A DNA stretch of 64,000 bases, taken from positions 22,325-86,324 of the forward strand of contig NZ_FNRO01000023.1 in the NCBI RefSeq assembly GCF_900107745.1, read 5' to 3'. The notes under the pieces were generated by a model. It had not been told where the DNA came from and did no database searches. It worked only from the letters and a program-made list of their open reading frames with translations. Below are positions 42,626 through 51,351 of the stretch, piece by piece. Made by a program: the position numbers and the translations under genes. This DNA is from Variovorax sp. YR216. Lineage in GTDB: Bacteria > Pseudomonadota > Gammaproteobacteria > Burkholderiales > Burkholderiaceae_C. The stretch's first letter is position 1. Every line of letters starts with the position of its first letter.

Positions 42626-43105
42626 ATGTCCTCCAAAGTGATTTCGATGCCAGAGGCGGACAACCCCACCCGGGCGTTCGTGGCCGACGCCGTCGCCTCC
42701 GGTCGCAGGAACGTCGTCCTGGACATCAACCCGGCTTTGGCCAGCTTGTCGGCCACGCTGGTGGAAAGGCGGGCCAATGACGAGATCGTCATGCGATTTA
42801 CCGCACCGCAGTCGGCCACCCAGGGCAATGGTGTCGTCGGAGGCGGCACGCTCGCCAGCATGCTCGATCTGGCCATGGCGATGTCGGTGCTGTCGCGTCT
42901 GAAGCCAGGACTGACCTGCGCGACCATCAGCCTGACGGTGAACATGCAGGCGGCCGGAACGCAGGGCGATTTCGTGGCCGTGGCGGGCGTGGACAAGGTG
43001 GGGCGGCAAGTTGCCTTCGCCCATGCCAGGCTCTACGACGCGGAGGGCACCCGCCTCATCGCGAGTGCGACGTCGTCGCTCGCCGTCTTTGCCGAGAGGG
43101 CGTAA
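42626..43105 (+). CDS. PaaI-type hotdog thioesterase
   Basis: The protein of about 159 residues has the hotdog fold signature NGVVGGGTLASMLDLAMAMSVLSRLKPG, then TISLTVNMQAAGTQGDFVAVAGVDKVGRQVAFAHARLYD. PaaI-like thioesterases release CoA from aryl-CoA or short acyl-CoA intermediates. The start is uncertain: a TTG at 42605 overlaps the previous stop, and the ATG at 42626 has only a weak G-rich site; the ATG is preferred. It fits as a partner of the BKACE gene. Confidence 0.8.
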   Translation: MSSKVISMPEADNPTRAFVADAVASGRRNVVLDINPALASLSATLVERRANDEIVMRFTAPQSATQGNGVVGGGTLASMLDLAMAMSVLSRLKPGLTCATISLTVNMQAAGTQGDFVAVAGVDKVGRQVAFAHARLYDAEGTRLIASATSSLAVFAERA

Positions 43106-43160
43106 GTTCCCCCAGACCCCTGCAAGCGTCCTGCCCCTTCCTTCGTTTTCTGATCTCCGT

Positions 43161-44102
43161 ATGAAAAGACCCGTTTCCCTCTTCGTCGCCGCCACTCTTG
43201 CCTTGACCAGCGCGCTTGCGGGTGCCCAAACGCGTGTCGTCACACTTGGCACAGCGGGCGGGCCGGTCTTGTCGCTGGAGCGTTCCCAACCCGCCAATGC
43301 GCTGGTCGTTCGAGATCGTGTGTATCTCGTCGATGCCGGCAATGGCGTCGGCCGGCAGTTGCTGGCTGCCGGATTGGACCTTCGCAAGGTCGAGCACATC
43401 TTCATCACCCACAACCATGACGACCACAACGCCGATTGGGGCACGGTCATGGGGTTGGCATGGAGCACGGGCCGGCGCGGAGACATTCACGTCTGGGGAC
43501 CCGCCGGCACCGAATCCATGCTGCAGGGCTTCCTGCAGTACTTTGCGCCCAATGCGCGCATCCGCATGGCGGACGCCAAGGGGCTGCGCCGCCCCAACGA
43601 CATGTTCAAGGCACACGACATCGTCGGCCCCGGGCTCGTGTTCAAGGATGACCTCGTCACGGTCACGGCCGTGGAGAACTGCCACTTCCATGCGGCTTCC
43701 GCGGGCGGCGCACGCAGCGACGACAAGTCCTATGCCTTCCGGATCCAGACGCCTGACAAGACCATCGTCTTCAGCGGTGATACGGGCCAATGTGCGGCGA
43801 TGGTGGATTTCGCGCGCGGCGCGGACCTGCTCTTGCACGAAGTGGTCGACCTGCCCTCCATTCAACGACTGCTGAAGCAGGAGCTTCCGCCGCAGCTTGC
43901 CGAGGGGCTTTACCAGCACATGGTCCAGGAGCACACGACCGCTGAGGACGTCGGGCGGCTGGCCCAGGCTGCCGGGGTCAAGGAACTTGTCCTGACTCAC
44001 CTGATCCCCGGCCGCGAAGAACCGGAGTCGCTCTTCGTCGACGGGGTTCGAAAGCACTACAAGGGTCCGGTGAAAGTGGCCCGTGACCTCATGGCCTTCT
44101 GA
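43161..44102 (+). CDS. Secreted metallo-beta-lactamase-fold hydrolase
   Basis: The 313-residue protein has a signal peptide (RPVSLFVAATLALTSALAGAQ) and the MBL metal motif ITHNHDDHNAD (HxHxDH), with further ligands in ENCHFH, FSGDTG and LTHL. The order resembles arylsulfatase/RNase Z-like MBL hydrolases. Its location in a catabolic operon and periplasmic export suggest hydrolysis of an ester, lactone or sulfate before import. It starts 55 bp after the thioesterase. Confidence 0.83.
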   Translation: MKRPVSLFVAATLALTSALAGAQTRVVTLGTAGGPVLSLERSQPANALVVRDRVYLVDAGNGVGRQLLAAGLDLRKVEHIFITHNHDDHNADWGTVMGLAWSTGRRGDIHVWGPAGTESMLQGFLQYFAPNARIRMADAKGLRRPNDMFKAHDIVGPGLVFKDDLVTVTAVENCHFHAASAGGARSDDKSYAFRIQTPDKTIVFSGDTGQCAAMVDFARGADLLLHEVVDLPSIQRLLKQELPPQLAEGLYQHMVQEHTTAEDVGRLAQAAGVKELVLTHLIPGREEPESLFVDGVRKHYKGPVKVARDLMAF

Positions 44103-44184
44103 ATGCACCGAGGGCCGTACCCGGCAACGTCAAAGGGCATCGCCCGTCACAGATATGGTGTCAGGCAGGTGAGTCCCAGATAAT

Positions 44185-44197
44185 GAACGTGTCGTTC
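44185..44197. promoter_or_regulatory. Palindrome upstream of the TetR gene
   Basis: GAACG-TGT-CGTTC lies 16 bp before the TetR start codon. It is a plausible autoregulatory operator and is different from the eight-copy motif. Confidence 0.5.
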
Positions 44198-44213
44198 TAG
44201 ATTACGCACTACC

Positions 44214-44939
44214 TTGCCTACCAAGACTTCTCCCAAAGGAACGGCCGCCAAGACCGGCACCCGTTCCTCCAGCCGCTCATCTGCCCGCCCCGAAACGGCG
44301 GGAGTTGGGGCCCCGCCTCCGCGTTCGCCCGGACGTGCGCGCAGCGATGCCTCGCGCGTCGCCATCCTGGACGCGACTCTCAAGTTGCTGGGAACGACTC
44401 CGCTGCAGCAGATCTCGATCGAGTCGATCGCTCGCGAAGCAGGGGTAGGCAAGGCCACGATCTACCGCTGGTGGAACTCGAAGGCCGCGGTGGTCATCGA
44501 GGCGTTCCTGCACACGCACCTCAGCCACACGCCAATGCCGCGGGTCGGCAGCCCGCGCGAGGCGCTGATCCGCCACATCCACCTGCTGATCGACGAGTAC
44601 AGCGGCTGGTCGGGGCGAGTCGTGGCGCAGGTCCTGGCCGAGGGACAAGGCGATCCGGAGGTGTTGCGCGAGTTCCGCGAGCGCTTCTGGTACGGGCGGC
44701 GCGCGGTCGTGCGGGAGGTGCTCGAAGATGCGCGCCGGCTCGGCGAGATCCGGAGCGACATGGACGCCGAGCTGCAGATGGACATGCTCTACGCGCCTAT
44801 CTATTTCCGGCTCCTCGTGAGGCACCTTCCGTTGGACAAGAAGTTCGCGGACACGCATTGCGCCGCGGTCATGCAGATGCTGGTGCCGCCGCAGGCGGGG
44901 ACCGTCGCGCCGCCGGCGCAGCGACGCAAGACCGCCTGA
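44214..44939 (+). CDS. TetR-family transcriptional regulator
   Basis: The 241-residue product has a disordered basic N-terminus, then the TetR helix-turn-helix RVAILDATLKLLGTTPLQQISIESIAREAGVGKATIYRWWNSKAAVVIEAFL, and a helical ligand domain (RVVAQVLAEGQGDPEVLREFRERFW). The frame opens at a TTG (44214) without a clear ribosome binding site, so the true start may be further in. It ends 22 bp from the convergent Rieske ferredoxin gene. Confidence 0.82.
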   Translation: MPTKTSPKGTAAKTGTRSSSRSSARPETAGVGAPPPRSPGRARSDASRVAILDATLKLLGTTPLQQISIESIAREAGVGKATIYRWWNSKAAVVIEAFLHTHLSHTPMPRVGSPREALIRHIHLLIDEYSGWSGRVVAQVLAEGQGDPEVLREFRERFWYGRRAVVREVLEDARRLGEIRSDMDAELQMDMLYAPIYFRLLVRHLPLDKKFADTHCAAVMQMLVPPQAGTVAPPAQRRKTA

Positions 44940-44961
44940 TCTGCGCCAGGGAGCTTGATGC

Positions 44962-45330
44962 TCAGTCCCGCGGCGAGACGGGGGTGTCGACATCGATCGC
45001 GGCAAGAATCCACCCGCGCGCGTCGATCTCCAGCTCCACGGGCGAGAGCGAACTGCCCAGGCAGGGGCCCAGTGTGCAGCGACCCGTCGTGATCTCGAAC
45101 TCTGCGCCGTGCCCGCTGCAGACGATGCGGCTGGCGTCGCGATTCAAATAGCCGTCGCGCCGCCACGCCATCGGGCTGCCGGGCCAGTGCGGGCAGTCAT
45201 TGCGCCAGCCGTAGACCGACCCCTCGTGCCTCACAAGGAACAAGGAGTCCCGGCCCTGGTGATCGAGCGCGAAGCCCCGGGCGGAACCTTCCTCCAACCC
45301 GTCGATGTGGCAAAGAGGCCGCGCGGGCAT
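44962..45330 (-). CDS. Rieske-type [2Fe-2S] ferredoxin
   Basis: The 122-residue small Rieske protein has the cluster motifs CPHWPGSP and CSGHGAEFEITTGRCTLGPC, giving the C-x-H and C-x2-H ligand pairs. It may supply electrons to an oxygenase or be a nitrite-reductase-small-subunit-like protein. It is separated by 2 bp from the VOC dioxygenase gene, so the two are cotranscribed and probably act together. Confidence 0.85.
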   Translation of the reverse strand: MPARPLCHIDGLEEGSARGFALDHQGRDSLFLVRHEGSVYGWRNDCPHWPGSPMAWRRDGYLNRDASRIVCSGHGAEFEITTGRCTLGPCLGSSLSPVELEIDARGWILAAIDVDTPVSPRD

Positions 45331-45332
45331 AC

Positions 45333-46271
45333 CTACTCAGCCTTGGGCGGCGGGCCGCCCGGTGCCCACTTCTCCCGCCAGTCGAAGAGGAAGATCTGCG
45401 ACATGTCGGTCTCGGCGGGCACTTCGCGCGGGACCCACTGGTCGTCGTGAAGATCCATGTCGGCGTCGTACTCGATGTGGCAGCCCAGCGGGGAGTTGAA
45501 GTACCAGAACCAGTTGGAGCCGAAGCGGTGGCGACCTGGCCCCCAGTACGACTGATAGCCCTTGTGCGCCAGGTTCCAGCCCGCCGTCAGGAGTTCGCCC
45601 GGACCGCCCATGTGGAAAGTGAAATGCTCGCAACCCTGCATGTGGGGCGGCGTCTTGATCATGAAGAGGGTGTGATGCTCGATCGTCCCGGCAGGTCGCA
45701 GGAAGGGGCCCATGCCGATGAAGCGGTCGCTCACGCGAAAGCCCAGTCGCCGGGTGTAGAAGGCTTCGGCCCGCTCAACATCGGGAACGAAGTAGACGAC
45801 GTGGGACAGGGTGCGCGGGCGCGGTTGTTGGCCGGGCCCCGACGAGGGCGAGACGGGCGTGTTGACTGGCCGGTTCAGGTCGCCGGGTGCATTCACCCGC
45901 TCCGCGGGCAGGTTGACAGGCCGTCGATCGGACACCTTGAAGCCCAGGACGAAGCTGACGTCATCGATGCATTCGAGGGAGCCATCAGGCAGACGCTTCA
46001 CCTCGCGGTCGCGCCCAAGTTCCTCGGCGATCGCGCGAAGCGCCTCTTCGTCGGCGACGCCGTAGACCGTCTTTCGCAGCATGTTCGCCGTATCCAGGGT
46101 CTTTGGGGGCAGGGAAGGATCGTCGGCCGCCTTGATGATGACGGCCGTGCCGTCAAGGGCCTCGAAACGGCCTTGCCCCCGAGGCAGGAGGCCGTAGTCG
46201 GCAATGAATTGTTCGGCGGCGGCGGCGTCGGTGACGCCGAAGATGAGCTCGTCGGGGCCGATGATGTTCAT
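45333..46271 (-). CDS. VOC-family extradiol-type dioxygenase
   Basis: The 312-residue protein has two vicinal-oxygen-chelate modules. The C-terminal one has LSHVVYFVPDVERAEAFYTRRLGF (first metal His), CEHFTFHMGGPGELL (second His) and LGCHIEYDADMD (Glu). The active-site metal ligands H-H-E are intact, as in catechol 2,3-dioxygenases and 2,3-dihydroxybiphenyl dioxygenases. The expected reaction is meta-cleavage of a catechol-type ring. A Pro/Ser-rich linker separates the modules. The ORF ends at 45333 and the MFS gene lies 58 bp upstream. Confidence 0.83.
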   Translation of the reverse strand: MNIIGPDELIFGVTDAAAAEQFIADYGLLPRGQGRFEALDGTAVIIKAADDPSLPPKTLDTANMLRKTVYGVADEEALRAIAEELGRDREVKRLPDGSLECIDDVSFVLGFKVSDRRPVNLPAERVNAPGDLNRPVNTPVSPSSGPGQQPRPRTLSHVVYFVPDVERAEAFYTRRLGFRVSDRFIGMGPFLRPAGTIEHHTLFMIKTPPHMQGCEHFTFHMGGPGELLTAGWNLAHKGYQSYWGPGRHRFGSNWFWYFNSPLGCHIEYDADMDLHDDQWVPREVPAETDMSQIFLFDWREKWAPGGPPPKAE

Positions 46272-46328
46272 GAGGTCAACTTTCAGTGAGGAAATGAGAA
46301 GAAGGTGCTGCGCGACCGGCGGTGTCGC

Positions 46329-47501
46329 TCATGTGGCGGCCGCTTCCGCAGCAGACACGTCGCGCGCCGTTCCCCGGCCGGCCTGCAGGAAGCACAACGC
46401 ACCGATCGTCGCCACCACCGCCACGGCCCAGCCGATGCTCGAGTAGCCCAGGCTCTGGGCCACCACACCGCCGACGATCGGGCCCAGGGCGGAGCCGGTC
46501 ATCGTGATGACGGGCGTTGCTGCAACCGCGCGCGTGGAGGCGTCGTTGCGAGCGAGGAAGGCGAACACGAACGTGTGGGTGAAGATCATCACCGCCGGGA
46601 AGATCGCGGCCGCGAAGGCATAGGGGCCGAACTGGGATGACTGGGTGAGCGTCAGGCCCAGAACGACCTGCAGCAGGGGGCCGGCAACCATCACGGCCTG
46701 CGAGGACAACTTGCGCTCGAACACCGCGGCGAGCACGCCTGGGAACAGGTTCACGACGCCTACGGCGAGCAGCACGCTCATCACCATCTGCTTGCTGAAG
46801 CCGTGCGCGTCGCCGATGCGCTCCATGTAGCTGAGCATCATCGAGTGGCTCAGCGTCATCAAGCTGGTGCCGACCATGGCGAACCAGACGCCGCGGGCCA
46901 GCGGCGTGCGCACGGCCGGTTTGTGGGCCAGCGAAGGCGTGCTCGCCCGCGCGGGAAAGCCGATGGCTGCGGCCAGGGCGGCCGCGAGCATGATCGAGCC
47001 GAGCACGACGAACAGGACGGCCCCGCCCTTCAAGCTCACGAGCTGCGGAACACCACCCAGGAAGCCAAACGACAGCACGCTCAGCGCGGTGAAGGCGATG
47101 GCGATCAGCCGGTGAGGATTCGCGCTGGCGCCGATGGTCGAGTGGGTGATCGACAGACCGCATCCGACGGCCAGGCCGCCGATGAAGTGCAGCATTGCCA
47201 TCGCTCCATAGTCCTTCGTGGTGGACAACGCGAAGAAAGCCGCCGAGGCGACGCCGAAGGCTGCAGGGACCGCGATCGCTCCGCGAATGCGACCGACGCG
47301 CGGGGAAACGAACAGGCTGCATATGACGACCGCGGCCAGGAAGAGCGTGACCAGCGAGCCTGCGCGCTGCGGATCCAGGCCGAACTGCCCGATCAGCACG
47401 ATGCCCACCCACACGGGCAGCGCAACGATGTCGATCATGCCGGCGCAGTGGCCGAGCACGAGAGAGGTGCGGCCTTTCAGGCCATCGATCGATCTGTCCA
47501 T
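46329..47501 (-). CDS. MFS transporter
   Basis: The 390-residue integral membrane protein has about 12 predicted helices, for example ALPVWVGIVLIGQFGL, GAVLFVVLGSIMLAAALAAAIGF and WAVAVVATIGALCFLQAG. It belongs to the major facilitator superfamily. The start at 47501 (AAGGGGAC upstream) was preferred over the Met at 47567. It heads the minus-strand operon with the dioxygenase and ferredoxin, so it probably imports the aromatic substrate. Motif copy E lies 42 bp upstream. Confidence 0.83.
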   Translation of the reverse strand: MDRSIDGLKGRTSLVLGHCAGMIDIVALPVWVGIVLIGQFGLDPQRAGSLVTLFLAAVVICSLFVSPRVGRIRGAIAVPAAFGVASAAFFALSTTKDYGAMAMLHFIGGLAVGCGLSITHSTIGASANPHRLIAIAFTALSVLSFGFLGGVPQLVSLKGGAVLFVVLGSIMLAAALAAAIGFPARASTPSLAHKPAVRTPLARGVWFAMVGTSLMTLSHSMMLSYMERIGDAHGFSKQMVMSVLLAVGVVNLFPGVLAAVFERKLSSQAVMVAGPLLQVVLGLTLTQSSQFGPYAFAAAIFPAVMIFTHTFVFAFLARNDASTRAVAATPVITMTGSALGPIVGGVVAQSLGYSSIGWAVAVVATIGALCFLQAGRGTARDVSAAEAAAT

Positions 47502-47542
47502 GGTGTCCCCTTGTTGAAGGAATCGCTCGCGTTTAAATACGA

Positions 47543-47558
47543 TACGACTAGTCTCACT
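47543..47558 (+). promoter_or_regulatory. Shared motif, copy E
   Basis: CGA-TACGA-CTAGTC-TCACT, in the intergenic space between the divergent MFS gene and aldehyde dehydrogenase. The left half is perfect; the right half is degenerate. Confidence 0.55.
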
Positions 47559-47644
47559 AATGTTCATGGTAAGTTGATCGCATCGTTTCGATATGGGGGC
47601 AAACCCGAACGCTGGAGGGCGTATGAACGATCACTCACTCAAGG

Positions 47645-47674
47645 AGGAAAAGCCCCTTCCGGGGCGGGTTTTCC
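47645..47674. terminator. Hairpin in the MFS/aldehyde dehydrogenase intergenic region
   Basis: GGAAAA-GCCCC and GGGGC-GGG-TTTTCC pair with a 3-base bulge. It is followed at 47682 by a run of five T. It may be an attenuator or terminator for plus-strand leader transcription. Confidence 0.4.
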
Positions 47675-47707
47675 CTTGATCTTTTTGTTCGTCGTGCAGT
47701 TATACAA

Positions 47708-47723
47708 TACGGCCCGTATCGAA
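47708..47723 (+). promoter_or_regulatory. Shared motif, copy F
   Basis: CAA-TACGG-CCCGTA-TCGAA-ATAAG, 78 bp upstream of the aldehyde dehydrogenase start. Copies E and F together bracket this divergent promoter. Confidence 0.65.
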
Positions 47724-47801
47724 ATAAGACTAGGTCGACTTTCCGTCCGGAGCGGTCGAATCGAGGCCCGGTCGCATGGACGAGAACCCCAAAGGAGTGC
47801 C

Positions 47802-49280
47802 GTGACTCGCCACCTTCTCAAAAACCCCGATCTGCTGCGCGAAGCGGCCTTGATCGATGGGCAATGGATTACCGAGACAGCCCATGGTCATGCGGAGCTG
47901 CGCAACCCCGCCACGGGCGAGGTTCTCGCCAAACTGCCGCGCTGCAAGGAAGAGGAGACCACGCGCGCCATCGTGGCGGCCGACAAGGCCTTTCGCGCGT
48001 GGCGCCAGACCACGGCCAGGCACCGTTCGCAGGTGCTGAGCCGCTGGTGGTCCTTGATCGTCGAGAACAGGGAAGACCTTGCGAGGCTGATCACGCTGGA
48101 AGAGGGAAAGCCCCTGAGCGAAGCACTCGGCGAGATCGACTACGCCGCCGGCTTCGTGCAGTGGTTCGCCGAGGAAGCCAAGCGCGTGCGCGGCGACGTG
48201 ATCCCGGCACCCCGGGAGACGCAGCGCATCGTCACGCTCAAGCAGCCGATCGGCGTGTGCGCGGCCATCACGCCGTGGAACTTCCCGGCAGCCATGATCA
48301 CGCGCAAGGCCGGTCCGGCGCTCGCCGCCGGGTGCGCGATGGTGGTCAAGCCGGCGAGCCAGACGCCGCTCACCGCACTGGCCCTCGGTGAGCTCGCGCT
48401 GCGCGCGGGCATTCCCCCTGGCATCTTCAACGTCGTCACGGGTAGCGACACGCGGGCCATCGGGGGCGTATTGACCTCGCACCCCTTGGTACGCAAGGTG
48501 ACCTTCACTGGTTCGACCGAAGTCGGCCGGGTTCTGTTGCAGCAGTCAGCTTCGACGATCAAGAAGTGCTCGATGGAACTGGGCGGCAACGCGCCCTGCA
48601 TCGTGTTCGATGACGCCGACATCGACACCGCCGTCGAGGGCATCCTTGTCGCAAAGTTCCGCAACACCGGCCAGTCGTGCATCGCCGCCAACCGCGTGAT
48701 GGTCCAGGCTGGCATCTACGATGTGCTGGCCGCGCGGCTGGCAGAGCGCGTGAAGCAACTCAAGGTCGGCAACGGCCTGGAGCCCGGTGTGCAGATCGGC
48801 CCGATGATCGACGCCGGCGCGGTGAGCAAGGTCGAGCAACACGTCGACAACGCCGTGGCCGGCGGTGCGCGCGTGTTGGCTGGCGGCCGGCGCCACGCGC
48901 TCGGCGGTTGCTTCTATGAGCCCACCGTGCTGGCGGATGTTGCGGCCGGCATGGCCGTTGCGGTGGAAGAGACCTTCGGCCCCGTGATGCCGCTCGTGCG
49001 CTTCGAGCGCGACGAAGATGCCATCGCGATGGCCAACGACACCGAGTTCGGGCTCGCTTCCTATCTATTCAGCAAGGACGCGGCGCGCATCTGGCGCGCG
49101 GCCGAAGCGATCGAATCGGGCATGGTCGGCATCAACACGGGCCTGATCTCCAACGAGCTGGCCCCCTTTGGCGGCATCAAGCAAAGCGGCCTGGGCCGGG
49201 AAGGTTCGCACTACGGCATCGAGGAGTTTCTCGAACTGAAGTACCTGTGCTGGGACGGCCTTCATCCTTCGTTCGCCTGA
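47802..49280 (+). CDS. NAD(P)-dependent aldehyde dehydrogenase (succinate-semialdehyde dehydrogenase-like)
   Basis: The 492-residue enzyme matches the GabD branch: PIGVCAAITPWNFPAAMITRKAGPALAAGC, VTFTGSTEVGRVLL, MELGGNAPCIVFDDADID (general-base Glu), FRNTGQSCIAANR (catalytic Cys) and EETFGPVMPL. The GTG at 47802 is preceded by AAAGGAG. It starts the plus-strand operon of aldehyde dehydrogenase, cyclodeaminase-like, DHDPS-like and Bug receptor genes, so it probably oxidises an aldehyde released by the lyase encoded downstream. Confidence 0.87.
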   Translation: MTRHLLKNPDLLREAALIDGQWITETAHGHAELRNPATGEVLAKLPRCKEEETTRAIVAADKAFRAWRQTTARHRSQVLSRWWSLIVENREDLARLITLEEGKPLSEALGEIDYAAGFVQWFAEEAKRVRGDVIPAPRETQRIVTLKQPIGVCAAITPWNFPAAMITRKAGPALAAGCAMVVKPASQTPLTALALGELALRAGIPPGIFNVVTGSDTRAIGGVLTSHPLVRKVTFTGSTEVGRVLLQQSASTIKKCSMELGGNAPCIVFDDADIDTAVEGILVAKFRNTGQSCIAANRVMVQAGIYDVLAARLAERVKQLKVGNGLEPGVQIGPMIDAGAVSKVEQHVDNAVAGGARVLAGGRRHALGGCFYEPTVLADVAAGMAVAVEETFGPVMPLVRFERDEDAIAMANDTEFGLASYLFSKDAARIWRAAEAIESGMVGINTGLISNELAPFGGIKQSGLGREGSHYGIEEFLELKYLCWDGLHPSFA

Positions 49281-49301
49281 CAGACCACTGAAACACAAAC
49301 C

Positions 49302-50306
49302 ATGAGCACACATCCAGACAGTCCCGTATTCGTGTCCGGCGAAGCTGCCCGCCAGGTGTTCACCTGGAACGAGGCCATCGAATCCCTGCGCGCCTCGTAC
49401 CGCCTGCCCGAGCAGGCGGGGGCGACGCCGCCTCGAACGGTTGCCACCGTGGGCAAGGCGTGGCTTCGCACGCTGCCGGCCTTTCCGCCGGCGGGCCGCT
49501 ACTTCGGAGCCAAGTTGATGGCTGCGGGCGTGCAGGGCGTGGCCGCCGGCATCGAGTATGTGATCGTGCTGTTCGATCGGGAGACGAGCCGCATCGCGGC
49601 CTTCCTGGACGCCAACGCCATCACGGCCTTCCGCACGGCGGCGACGTCGGCGCTCGCGCTGGACGGACTGGCGCCTGCCACGCCGGCCCGCCTTGCGGTG
49701 CTCGGCAGCGGCCTGGAAGCCTCCCATCACGCGAGGGCTTTCGCGGCGGTACGCGCCCTGACCGAAGTGGTGGTGTACAGCCCGACTCCGGAGCGCCGGG
49801 ACGCCTTCGCGCAGGCCCTCACGCGCGACCTCGGGGTGCCTGCACGCGCGGCGATCAATGCAGAGGCGGCCGTGGATGGCGCCGACATCGTGCTGGCGGC
49901 TGCGCGTTCCCAGGGGGAGAAGCCGATCCTTTTCGGCTCCTGGCTGAAGCCCCGCGCCACGGTCGTCTCCATCGGCTCGACCATTCCCCAGCAGCGAGAG
50001 ATCGACGCCAGCGTCGTCGAACGCAGCGACCTGATCGTCTGCGACAGCCTGGAAGAAGTGCTGACCGAGACCGGCGACATGATCGCTGCCAAGGCGGCAG
50101 GCCTGGCGTTCCGGGACAAGTCGTTCAGCCTCAATGACCTGGTGAGCGGCGCTTGCGACGAACGTGTGCGTTCGGCCGACATCCGCATGTTCAAGTCGGT
50201 CGGCGGCGGCCTCCAGGACATCGTCGTCGCCGAACTCATCGTACGCAAGGCGTTGGAGGCCGGCTTGGCCACAACGCTTCCCATCCATTTCGAATCCAAG
50301 CGCTGA
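49302..50306 (+). CDS. Ornithine cyclodeaminase/mu-crystallin family protein
   Basis: The 334-residue product has the NAD-binding core RLAVLGSGLEASHHARAFAAVRALTEVVVYSPT and GADIVLAAARSQ, plus GRYFGAKLMAAGVQG near the N-terminus and the family's DANAITAFRTAATSALA. Enzymes of this family include ornithine cyclodeaminase, ketimine reductase and alanine dehydrogenase. In this operon an imine or keto-acid reductase role is equally likely. It follows the aldehyde dehydrogenase by 21 bp. Confidence 0.82.
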   Translation: MSTHPDSPVFVSGEAARQVFTWNEAIESLRASYRLPEQAGATPPRTVATVGKAWLRTLPAFPPAGRYFGAKLMAAGVQGVAAGIEYVIVLFDRETSRIAAFLDANAITAFRTAATSALALDGLAPATPARLAVLGSGLEASHHARAFAAVRALTEVVVYSPTPERRDAFAQALTRDLGVPARAAINAEAAVDGADIVLAAARSQGEKPILFGSWLKPRATVVSIGSTIPQQREIDASVVERSDLIVCDSLEEVLTETGDMIAAKAAGLAFRDKSFSLNDLVSGACDERVRSADIRMFKSVGGGLQDIVVAELIVRKALEAGLATTLPIHFESKR

Positions 50307-50340
50307 TGCGCAATCCCTGACACACCCCAAGGAGTACCTG

Positions 50341-51351
50341 ATGGCCCGATACCACCGCAACGAAGCGCGCGAATGGGCGCGTGAGCACATGAACGGCGTC
50401 GCGAACGTGACGATTCCGACCATGACCTCCGACTTCAAGCGCATCAACACGAAGGCCGCACGGCACGACGTCGAGACCGCGATCGGCCACGGCTTCGTCG
50501 GCACGCTCGCCTGCTCGGAGCACGCGATCACCGTGGCGCAGTACGCGGAATTCACGCGGGCCATGGTGGAGCAAGCCGCAGGCCGCATCATGGTGATCCA
50601 CCATGCCGTGTTCAACTCGCTCGAAGAGAGCATCGAGGCGGTGAAGCTGGCCGAGGAAGCGGGCGCGGACCTCGTCCTGCTGGGCTATCCGCCGTTCTTT
50701 CATCCGAAGTCGCTTGACGACGTCTACGCCTACACCAAGGCGTTCTGCGACTCGACCCGGCTCGGTGTGATCCTGTTTCCGGTCCCGGCCTGGGGATTCG
50801 GACGGCTGCACCCCGCGGACATTCCGCTGCCGCTGCTGCGCCGTCTCGTGGACGACTGCCCGAACGTGGTGTCGATCAAGGCTGAAGGCGGCATGCCGCA
50901 CATCATGTCGGCCATCGAGGTGCATCGCGAGTTCCACAAGGAGGTCGTGATTTCCTCGCCGCTGGAATACGAATTCGTGCCACTGGCGCAGGTGATCCCC
51001 ATTCCTTTCTGCGGCACCAACTACTCGGCCTACTACGGACCGTGGCTGCCCCGCGTTCACAAGCTGATCCAGGCCGGCAAGTTCGATGAAGCCACACAGG
51101 CCTGGTACCAGGTCGACCCGGCGCGCAAGGCGTTCGGCACTGTCCCGATGGCGATGGGCGGTCTCATCAACCGGACGATCTGGAAGTACCAGGCCTGGCT
51201 CCAGGGCTACAACGGCGGCCCGATCCCGCAGCCGACGCCGCGACTGCATGGTCGCGACATGGCGGTCCTGCGGCGCGGTCTCGAGGCCGCCGGTCTCGCG
51301 CCAACCTCGGATCCCGACGAGGCCTTCTTCATCGGACGGAATCCACAATGA
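50341..51351 (+). CDS. Dihydrodipicolinate-synthase-family lyase/aldolase
   Basis: The 336-residue TIM-barrel protein belongs to the DHDPS/N-acetylneuraminate lyase superfamily. The Schiff-base Lys is probably in NVVSIKAEGGMP, and ADLVLLGYPPFFHPKSLDDVYAYTKAF and GVILFPVPAWGFGRLHP resemble the pyruvate-binding barrel. It is longer than DapA (about 290), near the size of hydratase-aldolases that split aryl pyruvates in aromatic degradation. The start has AAGGAG. The product pair (pyruvate plus aldehyde) would fit with the upstream aldehyde dehydrogenase; the substrate is not known. Confidence 0.78.
   Translation: MARYHRNEAREWAREHMNGVANVTIPTMTSDFKRINTKAARHDVETAIGHGFVGTLACSEHAITVAQYAEFTRAMVEQAAGRIMVIHHAVFNSLEESIEAVKLAEEAGADLVLLGYPPFFHPKSLDDVYAYTKAFCDSTRLGVILFPVPAWGFGRLHPADIPLPLLRRLVDDCPNVVSIKAEGGMPHIMSAIEVHREFHKEVVISSPLEYEFVPLAQVIPIPFCGTNYSAYYGPWLPRVHKLIQAGKFDEATQAWYQVDPARKAFGTVPMAMGGLINRTIWKYQAWLQGYNGGPIPQPTPRLHGRDMAVLRRGLEAAGLAPTSDPDEAFFIGRNPQ

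Noticed and set aside
46803..47801. Upstream part of the plus frame containing the aldehyde dehydrogenase
   Set aside because: It is antisense to the MFS gene and lacks family similarity; the real start is the GTG at 47802.
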